Source of the DNA: Poecilobothrus nobilitatus
Taxonomy: Eukaryota; Arthropoda; Insecta; Diptera; Dolichopodidae
Direction of reading: 5' to 3'
DNA: 64,000 nt
Assembly (NCBI GenBank): GCA_947095535.1
Contig: OX352773.1
Coordinates: 107,863,685-107,927,684, forward strand
The notes under the pieces are model-generated. The model made no database searches and was not told the origin of the DNA. It saw only the letters and a list, made by a program, of their open reading frames with translations. Below, piece by piece: positions 1 to 11,409 of the stretch; positions within the stretch are counted from its first letter, which is position 1; the number at the start of each line of letters is the position of its first letter. The position numbers and the translations under genes are program-made.

Positions 1-1580
1 GAAATATAACTAAAGTATGTCCACTACCAAATGATGAACCACATGATGATACAAGCAAGATTGTTATCAATAAATGTCAAACATCTTCTAAGGTCAATGT
101 AAATTTATGGACAACAACTTGTTTCTTGTTATCATTATTCAGCTTAATTTTCGGAGAAGATGTAAACATCACACAATTTAGCGGCAAACCCGGCATGTAT
201 TTTGAAAACAATGGCAAAATTAAGTTGGTTAGCTCAAAGTGGAAAATTCTTTTGTATTACGATCTAGAAACATACTGGTGGAAACTGAACGAAATTGATA
301 AAGGCATTAAAAATTTAGAAACAATGTGTGCAGACCATTTAATAAAAAATTTAACATTTTGTCTGGCTCATGTAAATCATCTTTCTAGTCAATTTCTTCG
401 TCTTCAACAAAATAATGAAATTCTGTTTACAAATCATGCATATCACCAAAGAAAAGCAAGAGGAGCTTTAAAAATTGTGGGAAACATTGCAAATGGTTTA
501 TTTGGTATACTCGCTCAAGAAGACTCTCAGAAATATGATCTGCAAATATCAGAATTAAGGGAAAATGATCAACAAATATATTCATTATTGAAAGATCAAA
601 CATCAACAATCAATTTAAAACATTAGAGAAACAACTGAACCAATTGCATGAAATGGAACAGAAGGAGATAGGAATACTGAGTTTAGTGTTACATTACTTA
701 ATGACTATGAAAAGATACAAGGAAATTCAAGATGAACTTATAGCATCTTATATTAATGCAAAAACTCAAAAACATTATTTATTTTTAACAACCACCGAAT
801 TGATTCATTCCGCAATATCAGAAACAGAAATTACTAAATGCTTACATACAACTGCATCAAGAATTTGCCAAATCTCCTCACCCATTTACGGATTGGAATC
901 TCAGAAATATCGTTGCGAAGTTACTCTGCTCACACAACATCGAAATTTTAAAGAAGCCTGTGAATTCAATATTGTTGAACGAAGTAACCAATCGATTCCT
1001 CTTTCTAATGAAGGACAATATATTTTTGTTACAATAGTACCACAAAATGTTATGTTAGAATGCGGAGAGTATTCAAAGCCAATCAAATTAGAAAATGAAG
1101 GAATTGTAACCAGGCTGTGCAGTGAAACATCCAACATATACAGTAGCGGCTCACTCGTCTGTTCAGTCACGGATCTCGATTCAAAATGATATTATACCTG
1201 TAATGAATATGTCAGAACTTGGAACTTTAGTTGGAAATTTGAATCTTAGTCAACCAACATCAACCTTTGATAAAGATATATCCGATATCCAGAGAATTCT
1301 AGAAAAGCAACGTAACAAATTGACTGAAATGTCAAATAATTCGATATTATTTAAGCCTGAACATCATGAATATGTTTTGATTTCCATCATTATTTTCATA
1401 TTATTGCTTTTAATAGGTATCACTGTATATAGAAAAATTTGGACTAAGATTTTTAAGTGCAATTCATCAGCAACCTCCAAACCAGAATTTTCATTACACC
1501 AAAGATTAAGACGCTCAATACATTGGCCAAGGTTTACTGAAGAACCTATACCATCAGCAAGTCAAAGTACGGTTTTATAG
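1..1580 (+). pseudogene. Broken env-like gene of an errantivirus-type LTR retroelement
   Basis: The reading frame is open from the window edge to 626, so the gene starts outside. A hydrophobic signal-like segment lies near 105-155. A furin-type R-x-x-R site is at 450-461, followed by a Gly/Ala/Ile-rich fusion-peptide-like stretch. The frame then shifts near 600-625 into a coiled-coil and Cys-bearing ectodomain (to 1189), and shifts again near 1150-1185 into a segment with a transmembrane helix (about 1371-1430) and a short basic tail ending at 1580. This order matches the baculovirus-F-like Env of insect errantiviruses. Two frameshifts make the copy inactive as it stands. The identification rests on domain order; sequence similarity was not computed. 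Confidence 0.75.
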
Positions 1581-1595
1581 GTTCTTGATGGGCGG

Positions 1596-1983
1596 AATGT
1601 TCAAATTACTTTAGTCAATTTAAGTTACGATTTAAAATTTACCATTTTTAGTAATAAATAAAAATTTCTTTAACAATTAAACGTTATGCAATGGTTTTCG
1701 CTGACGCTGCATTTTTATGCATAAAAATTAAATGTTTGAATGAAATACAATATTGTATTAAGTAAATTAACTTATGTTAAATCAAATGTATGTAATGTAA
1801 ACTGTTGTTGTAAAATTTGAATGTAGATTTAAAGTAATGTAGGTCAGTATAAAAATATTTCAAGTTTATAATACGGAAAATAATTGTACTAAATTTGTAT
1901 TTAATTTATATATAAAAAGATGTAAATTTATAATAATTGGACAGAACAAAATAAACAGTTTATCATTAAGCAAAACAGTCATT
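1596..1983 (+). repeat. Putative 3' LTR of the env-bearing element
   Basis: The stretch begins just after the env stop and a short purine-rich run (GATGGGCGGA). It starts AATG and ends CATT, a small inverted terminus. It contains a TATAAAA-like motif near 1850 and an AATAAA near 1949, as expected of an LTR. The 5' LTR is outside the window, so the boundaries cannot be proven. Confidence 0.45.
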
Positions 1984-2313
1984 CATGCCCAAACAAAGAC
2001 TATTTAATGTCAGTTCAATTAGTATTCTTTTTTGATTACTTTGCTCAAAGAAATTTGTTTTTTAATTTGTTTCCCGTAAAATCTCCTAAAAAATTGCTGT
2101 CATATGAAATAAAACATAATTTGTCTGATCCGTCGGTAAAGAAAGACTCCCTCTGTTAAGTTCGTCAAAGTAAAATTGCACCCAGCTAGAGAACGATATA
2201 AACGGATCTATTTTCTAAAGAATCAGTTTGTAATTTGCCTAATAAAACATAGTCCATTTGAAGCTCCGTTAAGGATAGATGAACTAAATCTATTAATGTT
2301 TTAGTAGTGAATA
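1984..2313. other. Unassigned sequence between LTR element and THAP ORF
   Basis: No ORF or repeat structure was recognised here. The 3' end of the neighbouring THAP element would be expected in this direction, but its conserved 3' block and terminal repeat were not found. Confidence 0.4.
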
Positions 2314-2823
2314 CTAAAGCATTGAAAGTGTCTTTCGAAAATCTATCATTTGTATTCCAAACTCATAACCAATGATAATTCTAAATTTAAAATTGCAACC
2401 GAAATAATTATCATTTTGTAAAAAATATAAAATAATATTAGTTTCATTTTTATACACAGACCAGCCATTCACATTGATTATTTTATCAATATTTGAAACT
2501 AAATTTGTAAAACTTAAAATTAAATCACTTGCGTGAGAAGTTTTTGCATTATTATTTGATAAAGCTACCGGATAATTAGGGAAAATACTTGGAACAGTAT
2601 CTGGCAATAAGCGGTGCCGTTTACCAATATTAGAAAAACACGATTCTGCGAAATGCAGAGAACATATGTTACTACATACCGAAGGTTGCCAATTTGGTTT
2701 GGATATTGCTTTTATCCACAATGTTCTATAAGGTTCTTTGTTGGGAAATTGAAAAGCCGGAACCTTTTTCGCACTAGGAAAATAATTGGATCTACATCCA
2801 GACACCGAACATTTTCCAACCAT
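2314..2823 (-). CDS. THAP-domain protein, P-element-like 5' exon remnant
   Basis: This 169-residue ORF starts with a complete THAP zinc finger (residues 1-90). The C-x4-C pair is at residues 5-10, the conserved Trp is in the middle, a C-S-L-H (C-x2-H) pair follows, and the domain closes with the TVPSIF box equivalent to AVPTIF. THAP fingers bind DNA and form the N terminus of P-element and THAP9 transposases. Residues 100-165 resemble the segment that follows the THAP domain in the other THAP copies of this window, so it belongs to the same element group. It is the only copy here with start codon and all zinc ligands intact. No transposase core follows. It may be an old relic or a retained DNA-binding protein. 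Confidence 0.7.
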   Translation of the reverse strand: MVGKCSVSGCRSNYFPSAKKVPAFQFPNKEPYRTLWIKAISKPNWQPSVCSNICSLHFAESCFSNIGKRHRLLPDTVPSIFPNYPVALSNNNAKTSHASDLILSFTNLVSNIDKIINVNGWSVYKNETNIILYFLQNDNYFGCNFKFRIIIGYEFGIQMIDFRKTLSML

Positions 2824-3690
2824 TACAGAATATATTAGAAAAGTTTATATGTATAAAAAATTAAAAAGGGTTATATAATAAAATAAGATAAAAGACAAAA
2901 AAATATAACAACTTATAAAAAACAAAAAAACTGTAAATACAAAATTATAAAACTAATTTAACATGAAAAACAAACAAAACTAATTATAATAAGTAATAAC
3001 TAATTAATTATATCTTATAAAAAAATATTTAAAATTACTTATATCTCCTACTCCACTACTTTTTTTTTATGGAGTGTATCAAAATATTCAATAATTTGCT
3101 TACCAGAATTTGTGACTCCCTTTTTTTATGTGCTCGAAATATGGCTGAAAAATACGAGTTGAAAATTAATTTTCTTACAAGAGGAAAGAAAAAATTCTAA
3201 ATTTTAATTATATGACATTTTTAAAATGTTTAAATAAAATTAAAAATATTAAAACTCAATTTGATTATAAAAGTACTTACCCATTTCACATACAATTTTT
3301 ATATAAATTTTAAGTTACGGTTAAAAACTTTCAATCCCACTCTTATTTTTTGAAAAAAAATTCTCTTCTTCTACTTTTACAAATGTCAAAAAGCAAGCGG
3401 AAAAAAATAACTAAAAAGACCTAAAAGTAATTTTATTAAATATTAAGTTAAAATTACGAGTTGAAAGCTAATTTTTTGATATGTTGTAGGAAAAATTCCA
3501 AATTTTATTTTCATATAAAATTCGACATATTTTGGGGAATATTTCATAACGAAAACTCGTAATGAAAATTGTTAAAATTGGGCATTTTTTCGAAAAAAAA
3601 AACAAAATAATAAGAACAAAAAAAATCTTTTAAAATTAAATTTTACTGTCATTTGTTTGAATGTATGCGAGACTTGATTGCCATTCTCTC
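2314..3690 (-). mobile_element. Diverged THAP element, 5' half
   Basis: The AT-rich leader right of the THAP ORF (about 3090-3660) reads, on the minus strand, like the leaders of the younger THAP copies, for example around 61760-62300. It has the same order of motifs, including the AGAACAAAAAAATC-like run near the outer end. The terminal inverted repeat and the 3' half were not recognised, so this is a truncated, older copy. Confidence 0.5.
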
Positions 3691-4257
3691 AGAACTACAT
3701 TCATGCGTTTTCTCACAACTAAATTCATTGATTTGGAATCAACGTGTAAATGCGGCAATAGTAGCCGCATAATTTTCTTCCAAATAAGTAAAACATTTGC
3801 AAATATTTTATTAAATAATTACACAAAACGGAAAAATGACATATTAAAATCTAATAGACAAAATCGCAAATTAAAAATATTTCAAATATTTATATAATTT
3901 TAAGGTTATATAATTTTTTGTGATATTTTTTAATTTTTAATTTCGTGATATTTTGTTAATTTTGAATTTTCTGACATTTTTTTTATTTTTTTTTTTATTT
4001 TATATTTTAATTCTATAGGTAAAATTTCCATTATTTAGTATAAACTTATATATTACATTTTTTTTTTAATTTTTTTTTTTAACTGCGATATAAGCAAAAC
4101 ATAATGTTTTGGTATAAAACATCACAGTTAAATTCCAATTTTATAAAAAGAAAATAAATGTACTTAATTCTAAAGAGTATATATATACATATATAATATA
4201 CAAATATTACATATCATAACATTAAAACAATGTTATGTTGATTTTTTTACTCCTGTA

Positions 4258-6946
4258 TTATATTGGTGAAGAATCATTTTTCAATAAATACTTCAGTTTT
4301 TTGATAAATAATTCTATGTTTGGACTTTCCTTTAAATTAGTTGGTAGCTTATTATAAAGCCTTATAGCTGACGAAAGACAACTGTTACGTGATAACTCCA
4401 TTCTTGATTTGGCATGATTTAGATGGTTTGTCCTTCTGGTGTTATAATTGTGAACACTATTTCTTTTAGTAATTAGATTGTTTTTTTTATAAATTCCTTT
4501 TTCAAGTTTGAATATTAGTTTAGATTTTTCTAAAACAATAAGTTCCGGTAGCTTTATGTAACCCGTACGGTTAAAAATTTCATTTGTTGGGGTCAGCCAA
4601 TTGAATTTGTGCAAACCTTTTATAGCCTTATTTATTAGAATACCAGTTTTATCTTTCAACCATGAAGAACAGCTAGACCAATTACATATATTATATATAA
4701 TATGTGACATAATATGAGAATGGTATAAACTATCTGCTGTCTGTTTACTCAGCGAAATTCCACTTCTTTTGATCACACCCAGTAAAGGCACAATTTTTTT
4801 TATTACACTATTAATATGATCTTCCCATTTCAACTTTTCATCAATTACAACACCAAGGTATTTATATGAAGTAACTCTATCAATTTCAACCCTATTTACA
4901 AACAATTTCAGGTTTATGTCAACTTTATTTCTTATTTTATATACTATATATTTAGTTTTTTCAGCGTTTATAGTCAATTTATTGCCTTTAAGCCAATTAT
5001 TGTATCTGCACAATTCAGCATTAATTATACGCTCCAATTCATGACTAGTTTTAGCATTGTAAATTAGTAGAGTGTCATCCGCAAATATTTTATAAACAGC
5101 TAGTATATCCGCATACTGTATATTATGTATATACAATAGGTATAAAGTAGGTCCCAGCACTGATCCTTGAGGAACACCAATATTTATTGTACTCTGATTA
5201 CTTAACACCCCATTAATTTTAGTCATAGTTTTTCTATTTTTAAGGTACGAGTTGAGTAGATCATGGGCTGTACCCCGTATACCAATTTCATGTAACCTAT
5301 CCAGTAAGATTTTATGATTCACTGTATCAAAAGCCTTTTTTAAATCAACAAATACCGAACATACATAGCTTCCTGCATCCAATTTGTTTATAATCGAGTT
5401 AATGGATTCCAAAACTGCATAGTCTGTACCTATTTGTTTTTGAAACCCAAATTAGTTCATATCAAAGCCTACGACATTCTGTATGAAACCTTGTATTCTG
5501 ACATTTATTATCTTTTCAAATATTTTTCCTTTGCAATTTGTGAGAGTGATCGGTCTATAATTTGATACTTCCATTATTGACCCAGATTTATGTATAGGTA
5601 TAATAATACTTGATTTTAGACAATCAGGATAAATTCCGTTAGAAAGACATCTATTAATCATAGAAGCAATTACAGGTGATATTAATGATACCACATGTTT
5701 TAGATCCGCTGCAGATACATTATCACCCCCCAGGTGAACTATTCTTTAGCTGCATTATAATTTTATATATTTCTTTTTCGTCTGTTGGATGAAGAAAAAT
5801 AGTCTGCTCAGTCAATCTGTTTTTTATTGTGAACTTTTCAGCATCACTAATTTTATCTGCTAATTTGTTTCCAATTTCACTGAAGTGAGTATTGAAAGCA
5901 TTTGCAATTTCAAAGCTATCACATGTTCTAATTCCATTATTATTTATATCTTTGAAGACTTTATTAAATTCAGTTGACTTCTTTAAGATGCAATTGTTAA
6001 GAACTTTCCAAATTTTCCTTTTGTCAGACCCAGCCGATTGTATTCTATTATTAAAATAATTCTGTTTTGCTTTAGTTATTTCATATGTAACCTTGTTTTT
6101 TTCAATCTTAAATCTTACTTGAATTTCTAAACTGTTAGGTTTTTTTTTTAATTTTTTAAACAGTTTATTTCTCTTTTTGATCAAGTTTAATAATTCATTT
6201 GTCATCCAAGGATTATCATTTCTGACTCTTATATGCCTTTTTATCTTCGAGACTTCTTTTGCTCTTTGTAATATTTTAATAAGATCATCAACACACTCCG
6301 TATTATTTGTTACAAGTAAATTTCTAACCTTAACTTTGTACTTATGATAATTAATGGTATAAATTTCCTTTTTAAAAATAGGTTCCATTTTTTTCACAAC
6401 TTTATTTATTTTGACGCATATAGCTTTGTGATCTAAATTTACTATATCATGCAACTTGATATCAATTTCATACTTTTCTAGGTCTGAAAGAACGTGATCA
6501 ATGATCGTAGAAGAGTTTTCAGTTATTCTAGTTGCATATTCCTTACTTAGGTTGTTTATTATGCTAACTCCATTAGATTCCAACATTGCTTTATAGGAAC
6601 TAGAGAGCTCCGAATTCGTTAATAAGTCAATATTAGTATCACCCATCACAACTATATTTTTATATCTATCACAAATTAAATCCAGGTGTGCTATAAATTC
6701 TTTATTATTATCATGTGGTTTTTTGTAGCATACAGCAATTTTTAAAACCGGAATAGTGTTACTTAACGAAATAATTATTGTATTGAATTGTTCAAACATT
6801 TCCAAGAATCTATATTCCAAATTCTGTTTAATATAAATTGCAGTTCCACCTCCTCTAAATGAATTATTGGAATTGAAACATGCTGAGTACCCAGGAATTT
6901 TAAAAAATCCCTCCTCATCTGAATATAACCAAGTTTCACCTGTCAC
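4258..6946 (-). pseudogene. LINE 1 ORF2: endonuclease and reverse transcriptase
   Basis: Segment 6946-5723 holds most of the apurinic-type endonuclease (TETWL-like, GDTNIDLL and LDHK motifs) and the linker to the RT. A frameshift near 5725 leads to 5694-4258, which holds the RT palm: NYRPITLTN, VDLKKAFDTVNH, GVPQGSVLGP and the catalytic FADD box. This second part is interrupted by one in-frame TAA (5454-5452) where CAA (Gln) is likely original. The first endonuclease residues lie on the opposite strand at about 7014-7110 because of a local inversion. The enzyme would nick target DNA and copy the element RNA, but this copy cannot make it. Confidence 0.85.
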
Positions 6947-6954
6947 AATGACAT

Positions 6955-7121
6955 CAACGCTTTTTCAACGAAAAATTTGAGAAAGTTGGCAAAATTATAT
7001 GATTGGTATCCCATGATGTATAACATACTTCATAAATTAAATATGGTGCATTTTAATGCCAGAAGTTTAAGGAAAAACATGGATGAAATTGAACTATTTG
7101 TGAAAGACAGAAAAAGCGTTG
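6955..7121. other. Microinversion inside LINE 1 flanked by 11-bp inverted repeats
   Basis: CAACGCTTTTT (6955-6965) and AAAAAGCGTTG (7111-7121) are perfect inverted copies. The sequence between them reads in LINE sense on the plus strand, giving the endonuclease start FNARSLRKNMDEIE, while the flanks read in LINE sense on the minus strand. Flipping the segment would bring ORF1 end, ORF2 start and the TGETWL motif into the usual order. Confidence 0.8.
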
Positions 7122-9019
7122 TTTGTGTAATCACTACTTGGGAACTCCTTCTTTGATCTGCTGATTTGTTCGGTAATCACTGAACTTGAGCTCTCCGTAA
7201 TATCTGAGTTTTTATTTCCATTATTAACGACATTATTATTGGATTTAGTAGTTTTGTTATTTTTATTTTTACTAAACGACAATAATTTGAGGAGTAAATT
7301 TTGTTTTTTATCGGTTGTTGGCTCTTTACTATGATTTTCTTTCAATATTAAAGTCTTTTTTTTTTTATATTGTTTATTTCAGTATTATCTGCATTATTAT
7401 AATTTATATTATGGTTCTTAACATAGTTTAAAATATGCTGATTACTATCGTGCTTATTATTTTTAATATTATTATTATTACTATTATTATTATGATTTTT
7501 AATAATAGTATTTTCAGTAGCTACCGTATCAATTTTGTTTACTATTTCTATACCATTACTAATGCTTTCAATATGATTATTATCCAAGATGTCAGCAATA
7601 GATTCTGGGACATTTTCAACACAATCATTAGATATTTTTTCACCCCTTTCCAAATTCTTTAGTTGCTAGTAGCCAATTTTTTGTTTTCTTTCTTTTAATT
7701 TTTGCTCAAACACTGGGCACAATTTGCTGAATGTTTTATGTTTCACGTCTAACCCCAGTTTGAATTTTTCATTGGACTTTTTACAATTTATGCATTCCAT
7801 AATTTCCTCTTGTTGATCGCAATCACTTGTTTTATGGTTTTTGTGACATTTTAGACACGTTTCTTCGCTTGTACAGTCCGCCGATTTATGATTGAAACCT
7901 TTGCATTTGTAACACCTCCTTACATTGATTACATCAAAAACTTTGCATCTTTCCCATCCTATACAGAGTTTAGCAGCATTTAATATTTTAGGAAAAGATA
8001 CCTTATCCACTTCAATAATTGCGTTCTGCATTTCTTTGTTATATGTATTTACCATTTTCAATTTTACTACCTTTAATTCACTCATCTCCATAAAACTGTT
8101 TTGTTTCTTAAGCCTTTCTATTAGTTCATCACCAGTAAATTTATTATTCATGTGAACAATTTCAAATTTAGTTTTAATTTCAACCGGAATTTTTATCTCA
8201 TAGTTTTCTTTCATTTTATTTTCAAGTTCACTTTTAATCTTTTTACGATTTTCTTTCGAATCTGTTTCAATTAAAATAATTCCATTATTCCTACTCTCAA
8301 CATTTTTAATTTTTAAATTTTTTGGATCAACCTTTGTATTTAAGTCTTTTTTTGTAATTTCAGTTTTTTGCTTGGTTTTAGATTTTATTAACAAGGGCAA
8401 ATATTTTTTAATTATTGGGAATACATTTACACTATCTTTTTTTGTTTTTAAAATATCGGCAAATGACACTGTTTGACCTATATTTCCTTTATTTTCATTT
8501 ACGATATTTGTTATATTATTGCACACTTCATCATTTTTCATTGAGTTTACAAGCGATTCATTCAACTTTTCTGTTTGTTTATTTAGAGACACACTCAATT
8601 TTTCACTTTCCGTTTTGAGCAATTCGGTTATTTTATACATTTTGTCAATTTCTTTTTTTTTTCACTTTTAATTTCATTTAATCTTTCCATGTACCTGTCT
8701 TGAATTGCTTTTAGTAATTGTATAATTTCATTTTCATTTTTTTTTTAATGCATTTTCGAACTCCTTTTTATATTCTACCAAATGTTCCGTATTTTTTACC
8801 ACAGTCCATTTTTTGTAAAACCGAATCTACATTATGAATGTATAAAATACAATCATCACACATATATCTTACGTTTTTGTTAGTATCCAATATACTACTC
8901 GCGTATTTATCCAGTCCGGCACATTTTACCGTTGTGTGGTAAATTGTACTACAAACGCCCACACATCTAATACCGTTCTCACCGTTTATTTTCGTTTTAC
9001 ACGATTCACAGCTCGACAT
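7094..9019 (-). pseudogene. LINE 1 ORF1 (PHD finger, CCHC knuckles, Asn-rich tail)
   Basis: The N terminus (9019-8768) carries Cys/His spacing of a PHD finger. After a frameshift comes a coiled-coil stretch, then 8640-7666 with a basic segment and three Cys/His clusters of gag-knuckle type near its end (CYKCKGFNHKSADC-like). The frame stops at TAG (7668-7666) after the residues KIGY, and stays open afterwards as an Asn-rich tail to 7348. A shift in a poly-A run leads into a last segment (7345-7094). Such proteins coat LINE RNA. At least two frameshifts are present; the TAG is shared with the other LINE and is treated as a separate finding. Confidence 0.75.
7660..7668 (-). promoter_or_regulatory. 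TAG stop in TMV-type readthrough context
   Basis: On the minus strand the sequence is TAG CAA CTA, which fits the readthrough consensus UAG-CAR-YYA. The next frame is open for about 106 codons. The homologous site in the other LINE (29643-29651) is TAG CGA TTA, which deviates at one position. Readthrough is inferred. Confidence 0.4.
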
Positions 9020-9229
9020 CCTAGCTTATAGTATTCCGTCACAATTATATACCGTTAATATAATTGCACAATTACGATTACAATATTAAATAATATATTT
9101 TAATTTATTCTCCTCGATATAAACACAACCGTTCGGTTCAAGTAAAAGAAAAAGAATGAATTTATTGTTTTTTTATTAATATTTTTGTTTCTACTTATTA
9201 TTTATTCATAAATATTGCACTGTTTTTCT

Positions 9230-9860
9230 TTTTAATTCAGTGGATTAGGCCTATTGGGAACACCACTTTAAAAAAAACGCTCCATATTCCCTAACTAAAA
9301 GGTGGTGTGGGAATGGGAAAAATTTTTAGATATTATAAATTATTACTTATATAAATATTATTTAATTATTGCTTATTTCACAATAACTTATATTTCAGTT
9401 AATAATTTTTTATTTTTAAAATTTAATAAAAATATTTACTAAGTTAACTTAAAATCAAAATTGTCATTAAAACTTTTTAGTGTACTACAAAAACACTGTC
9501 ATCGACTTTCACGAGACTCACATCTTAAGAAGCTAAAATAAAAAATTTAAAGGAAGAAAATAAAAAATTTAAGAAAATAAAAAATTTAAAGGAAGACAAT
9601 TTTTTAAATGCATATTTATGAATGAAAATATTATATTTTAAAATATTTTTCTTTAATGAATTATGTAAAAAAGATGTGACTTTAATTTTCTCTTTGGACC
9701 AAATTGAATAAAATAAATGGTTTTTGTATTATTTCAAGATTTATTATTTTCCATAAGACTACTATGTTTTTCCATAAGACTACGTGTAAATTTGTTAAAA
9801 GCTGGCCCCTTATTAAGCTTTTACTCTCTGCACTTTATGGCTTGATAATTAATGTGAGTC
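9230..9860 (+). mobile_element. Old 3' end of a THAP element
   Basis: The stretch matches, with many changes, the last 600 bases of the younger THAP elements. It has AGGCCT then ACCACTTTAAAAA with CGC and CCATAT boxes at 9248-9290, the AATGCATATTTATGAATGAAAA-like segment at 9606-9627, and CATAAGACTACGTGTA at 9772-9787. The terminal inverted repeat is not recognisable. Confidence 0.6.
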
Positions 9861-10937
9861 TCGCCTATACTATTTGCTTTTATGTTTGTTTTTTAAATTT
9901 CTACTAAAAAAGAAATTTTTTATAACTATAATTTAATAAGGATAAAGTAAAAATAAAAATGTAAACAAACTTTCGATTTTGCATTTAACTTTTTAACTAG
10001 AATAAATCATTTAACTTAAATCATTTTAAACTTTTTAACTTAAATCATTTTAAATTTTTTTTTTTAGTTTTTAAAAAATATGTATTTATTCAATTTGTTT
10101 TATTAGTTATTTTCTTCTGTTTTCGTTTAGGTTAAATGTTAAAAGGTTTTAATTATTTGCATCGATCACTAATTTTAAAAGTAAAAGTAAAAAAATAAAA
10201 AAAACAAATTGTATTTTCATAAAAAATTTCCTTCTGTTTTCATTACTGTCTGTTACAAAAAACACAAGTATTTAAACTAGATTCCCTTATAATAAAAGGG
10301 GAGGGTGGCATTGACCCTAAACAATAATAAAAACATAGAAAGGGGTCATTGCACCCAAAAAGTTTTCTTAACCTCTTAACATACTCCCACTACCGAAAAA
10401 CCAAGTTAATGAGGAAATAAACATGCATTTTACATTTACCTATAATTAATTTTAACCTTCATCTTATCATAAACTATAAATTACCTTAATGACACGTGCC
10501 TTCCTGACACGCCTAAGCCGATTTTTTTTTTCAGCCCAAAGGAACCCATTATACTTTTCCGCAATACTTTTCAAGTATGCATGGATTTATTGTACTATTC
10601 TACCATTCTTGCCATTTGACTAGGCAATCAGCTATTAGAATTGATTAGAATAGTACAAAACAAGAATAGAAATATTTCGAGAACACATCCAGCTATAAGT
10701 TCTACCTATTTTTTTCATCGTTTTTTAAATAAACTTTTTAAAACAAACAAGCTAAATCCAAGAAAAACGTATATTTATGAGATAACCTTTTTTTACAACA
10801 TAGTCAGGACAGGGACATATCCATTTATTTTATAAGTTCCAAACTCCTGCTTTATATTAACCAGAGTCAAAGAGAATATTTTTTTCTAAAAACAAGGGAA
10901 AAAAGTATTTATGTACCTAATTTTTAGTGCAAACTCT
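9861..10937. other. AT-rich intergenic sequence with a small inverted repeat
   Basis: No credible gene is present. An imperfect inverted repeat, GGGTGGCATTGACCC (10303-10317) and GGGTCATTGCACCC (10343-10356), could form a stem of about 14 bp. The rest is AT-rich and was not recognised. Confidence 0.4.
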
Positions 10938-11068
10938 GTAATCAAGAAATTGCAGCCATCTTCAAATCATACGTTTTTTTAAAAATTAAATTTATATTTT
11001 TTCGTAATCAAGAACTTGCAGACATCTTCAAATCCTACGTTTTTTTAAAAATTAAATTTATATTTTTT
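10938..11068. repeat. Two-copy tandem repeat, 66-bp period
   Basis: GTAATCAAGAA...TTTATATTTTTT occurs at 10938 and again at 11004 with only a few differences. It lies downstream of the flare/WDR1 gene. Confidence 0.85.
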
Positions 11069-11212
11069 ATGTTAATTGAATTAAAGTGAATATAAACAAC
11101 AATTTTGCACAACCATGTGTCAATTTTTTAAGTAGGTGGTGTACATTTTAAATTTAAAAATCTAGTTAAGAAAACGAGAATTTCAAAAAAAAAATTTCAA
11201 ATCCTATGATAA

Positions 11213-11218
11213 TTTATT
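11213..11218 (-). terminator. Candidate polyadenylation signal of the flare/WDR1 gene
   Basis: AATAAA on the minus strand lies about 190 bases after the stop codon. Another AATAAA directly follows the stop (11404-11409) and is probably too close to be the main signal. Confidence 0.4.
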
Positions 11219-11409
11219 TTTAAATTTTTGGGCAAATATATAAAGATTCCTTTTTAGTATTAATCTTTTTCTATTTAATTATGAAATTAAAAATAATTTA
11301 CATTTGTAAAATAAACAATTAAATATGTGTATAGATTTTGTTTTTGTTCATCATAATATTAAACTTTTGTAGAAGTCGTTTTTCAATTGAGACACTTGAT
11401 ATATTTATT

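Larger units (their letters stand above)
4060..9060 (-). mobile_element. CR1/L2/jockey-type non-LTR retrotransposon (LINE 1)
   Basis: The element runs right to left. It has an ORF1 with PHD-like finger and CCHC knuckles (9019-7094), an ORF2 with endonuclease and reverse transcriptase (about 7090-4258), and a 3' UTR ending in A-rich runs near 4058-4082. The 3' UTR holds a perfect 9-bp stem (CATAACATT/AATGTTATG) around 4216-4238. No RNase H domain is present, which fits CR1/L2/jockey-type clades. ORF1 is clearly related to that of the plus-strand LINE at 28.5-33.6 kb. Frameshifts, a nonsense codon and an internal inversion make it inactive. Confidence 0.8.

Noticed and set aside
3661..3897. 78-codon plus-strand ORF
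   Set aside because: No domain and no context; it straddles the presumed end of a THAP element.
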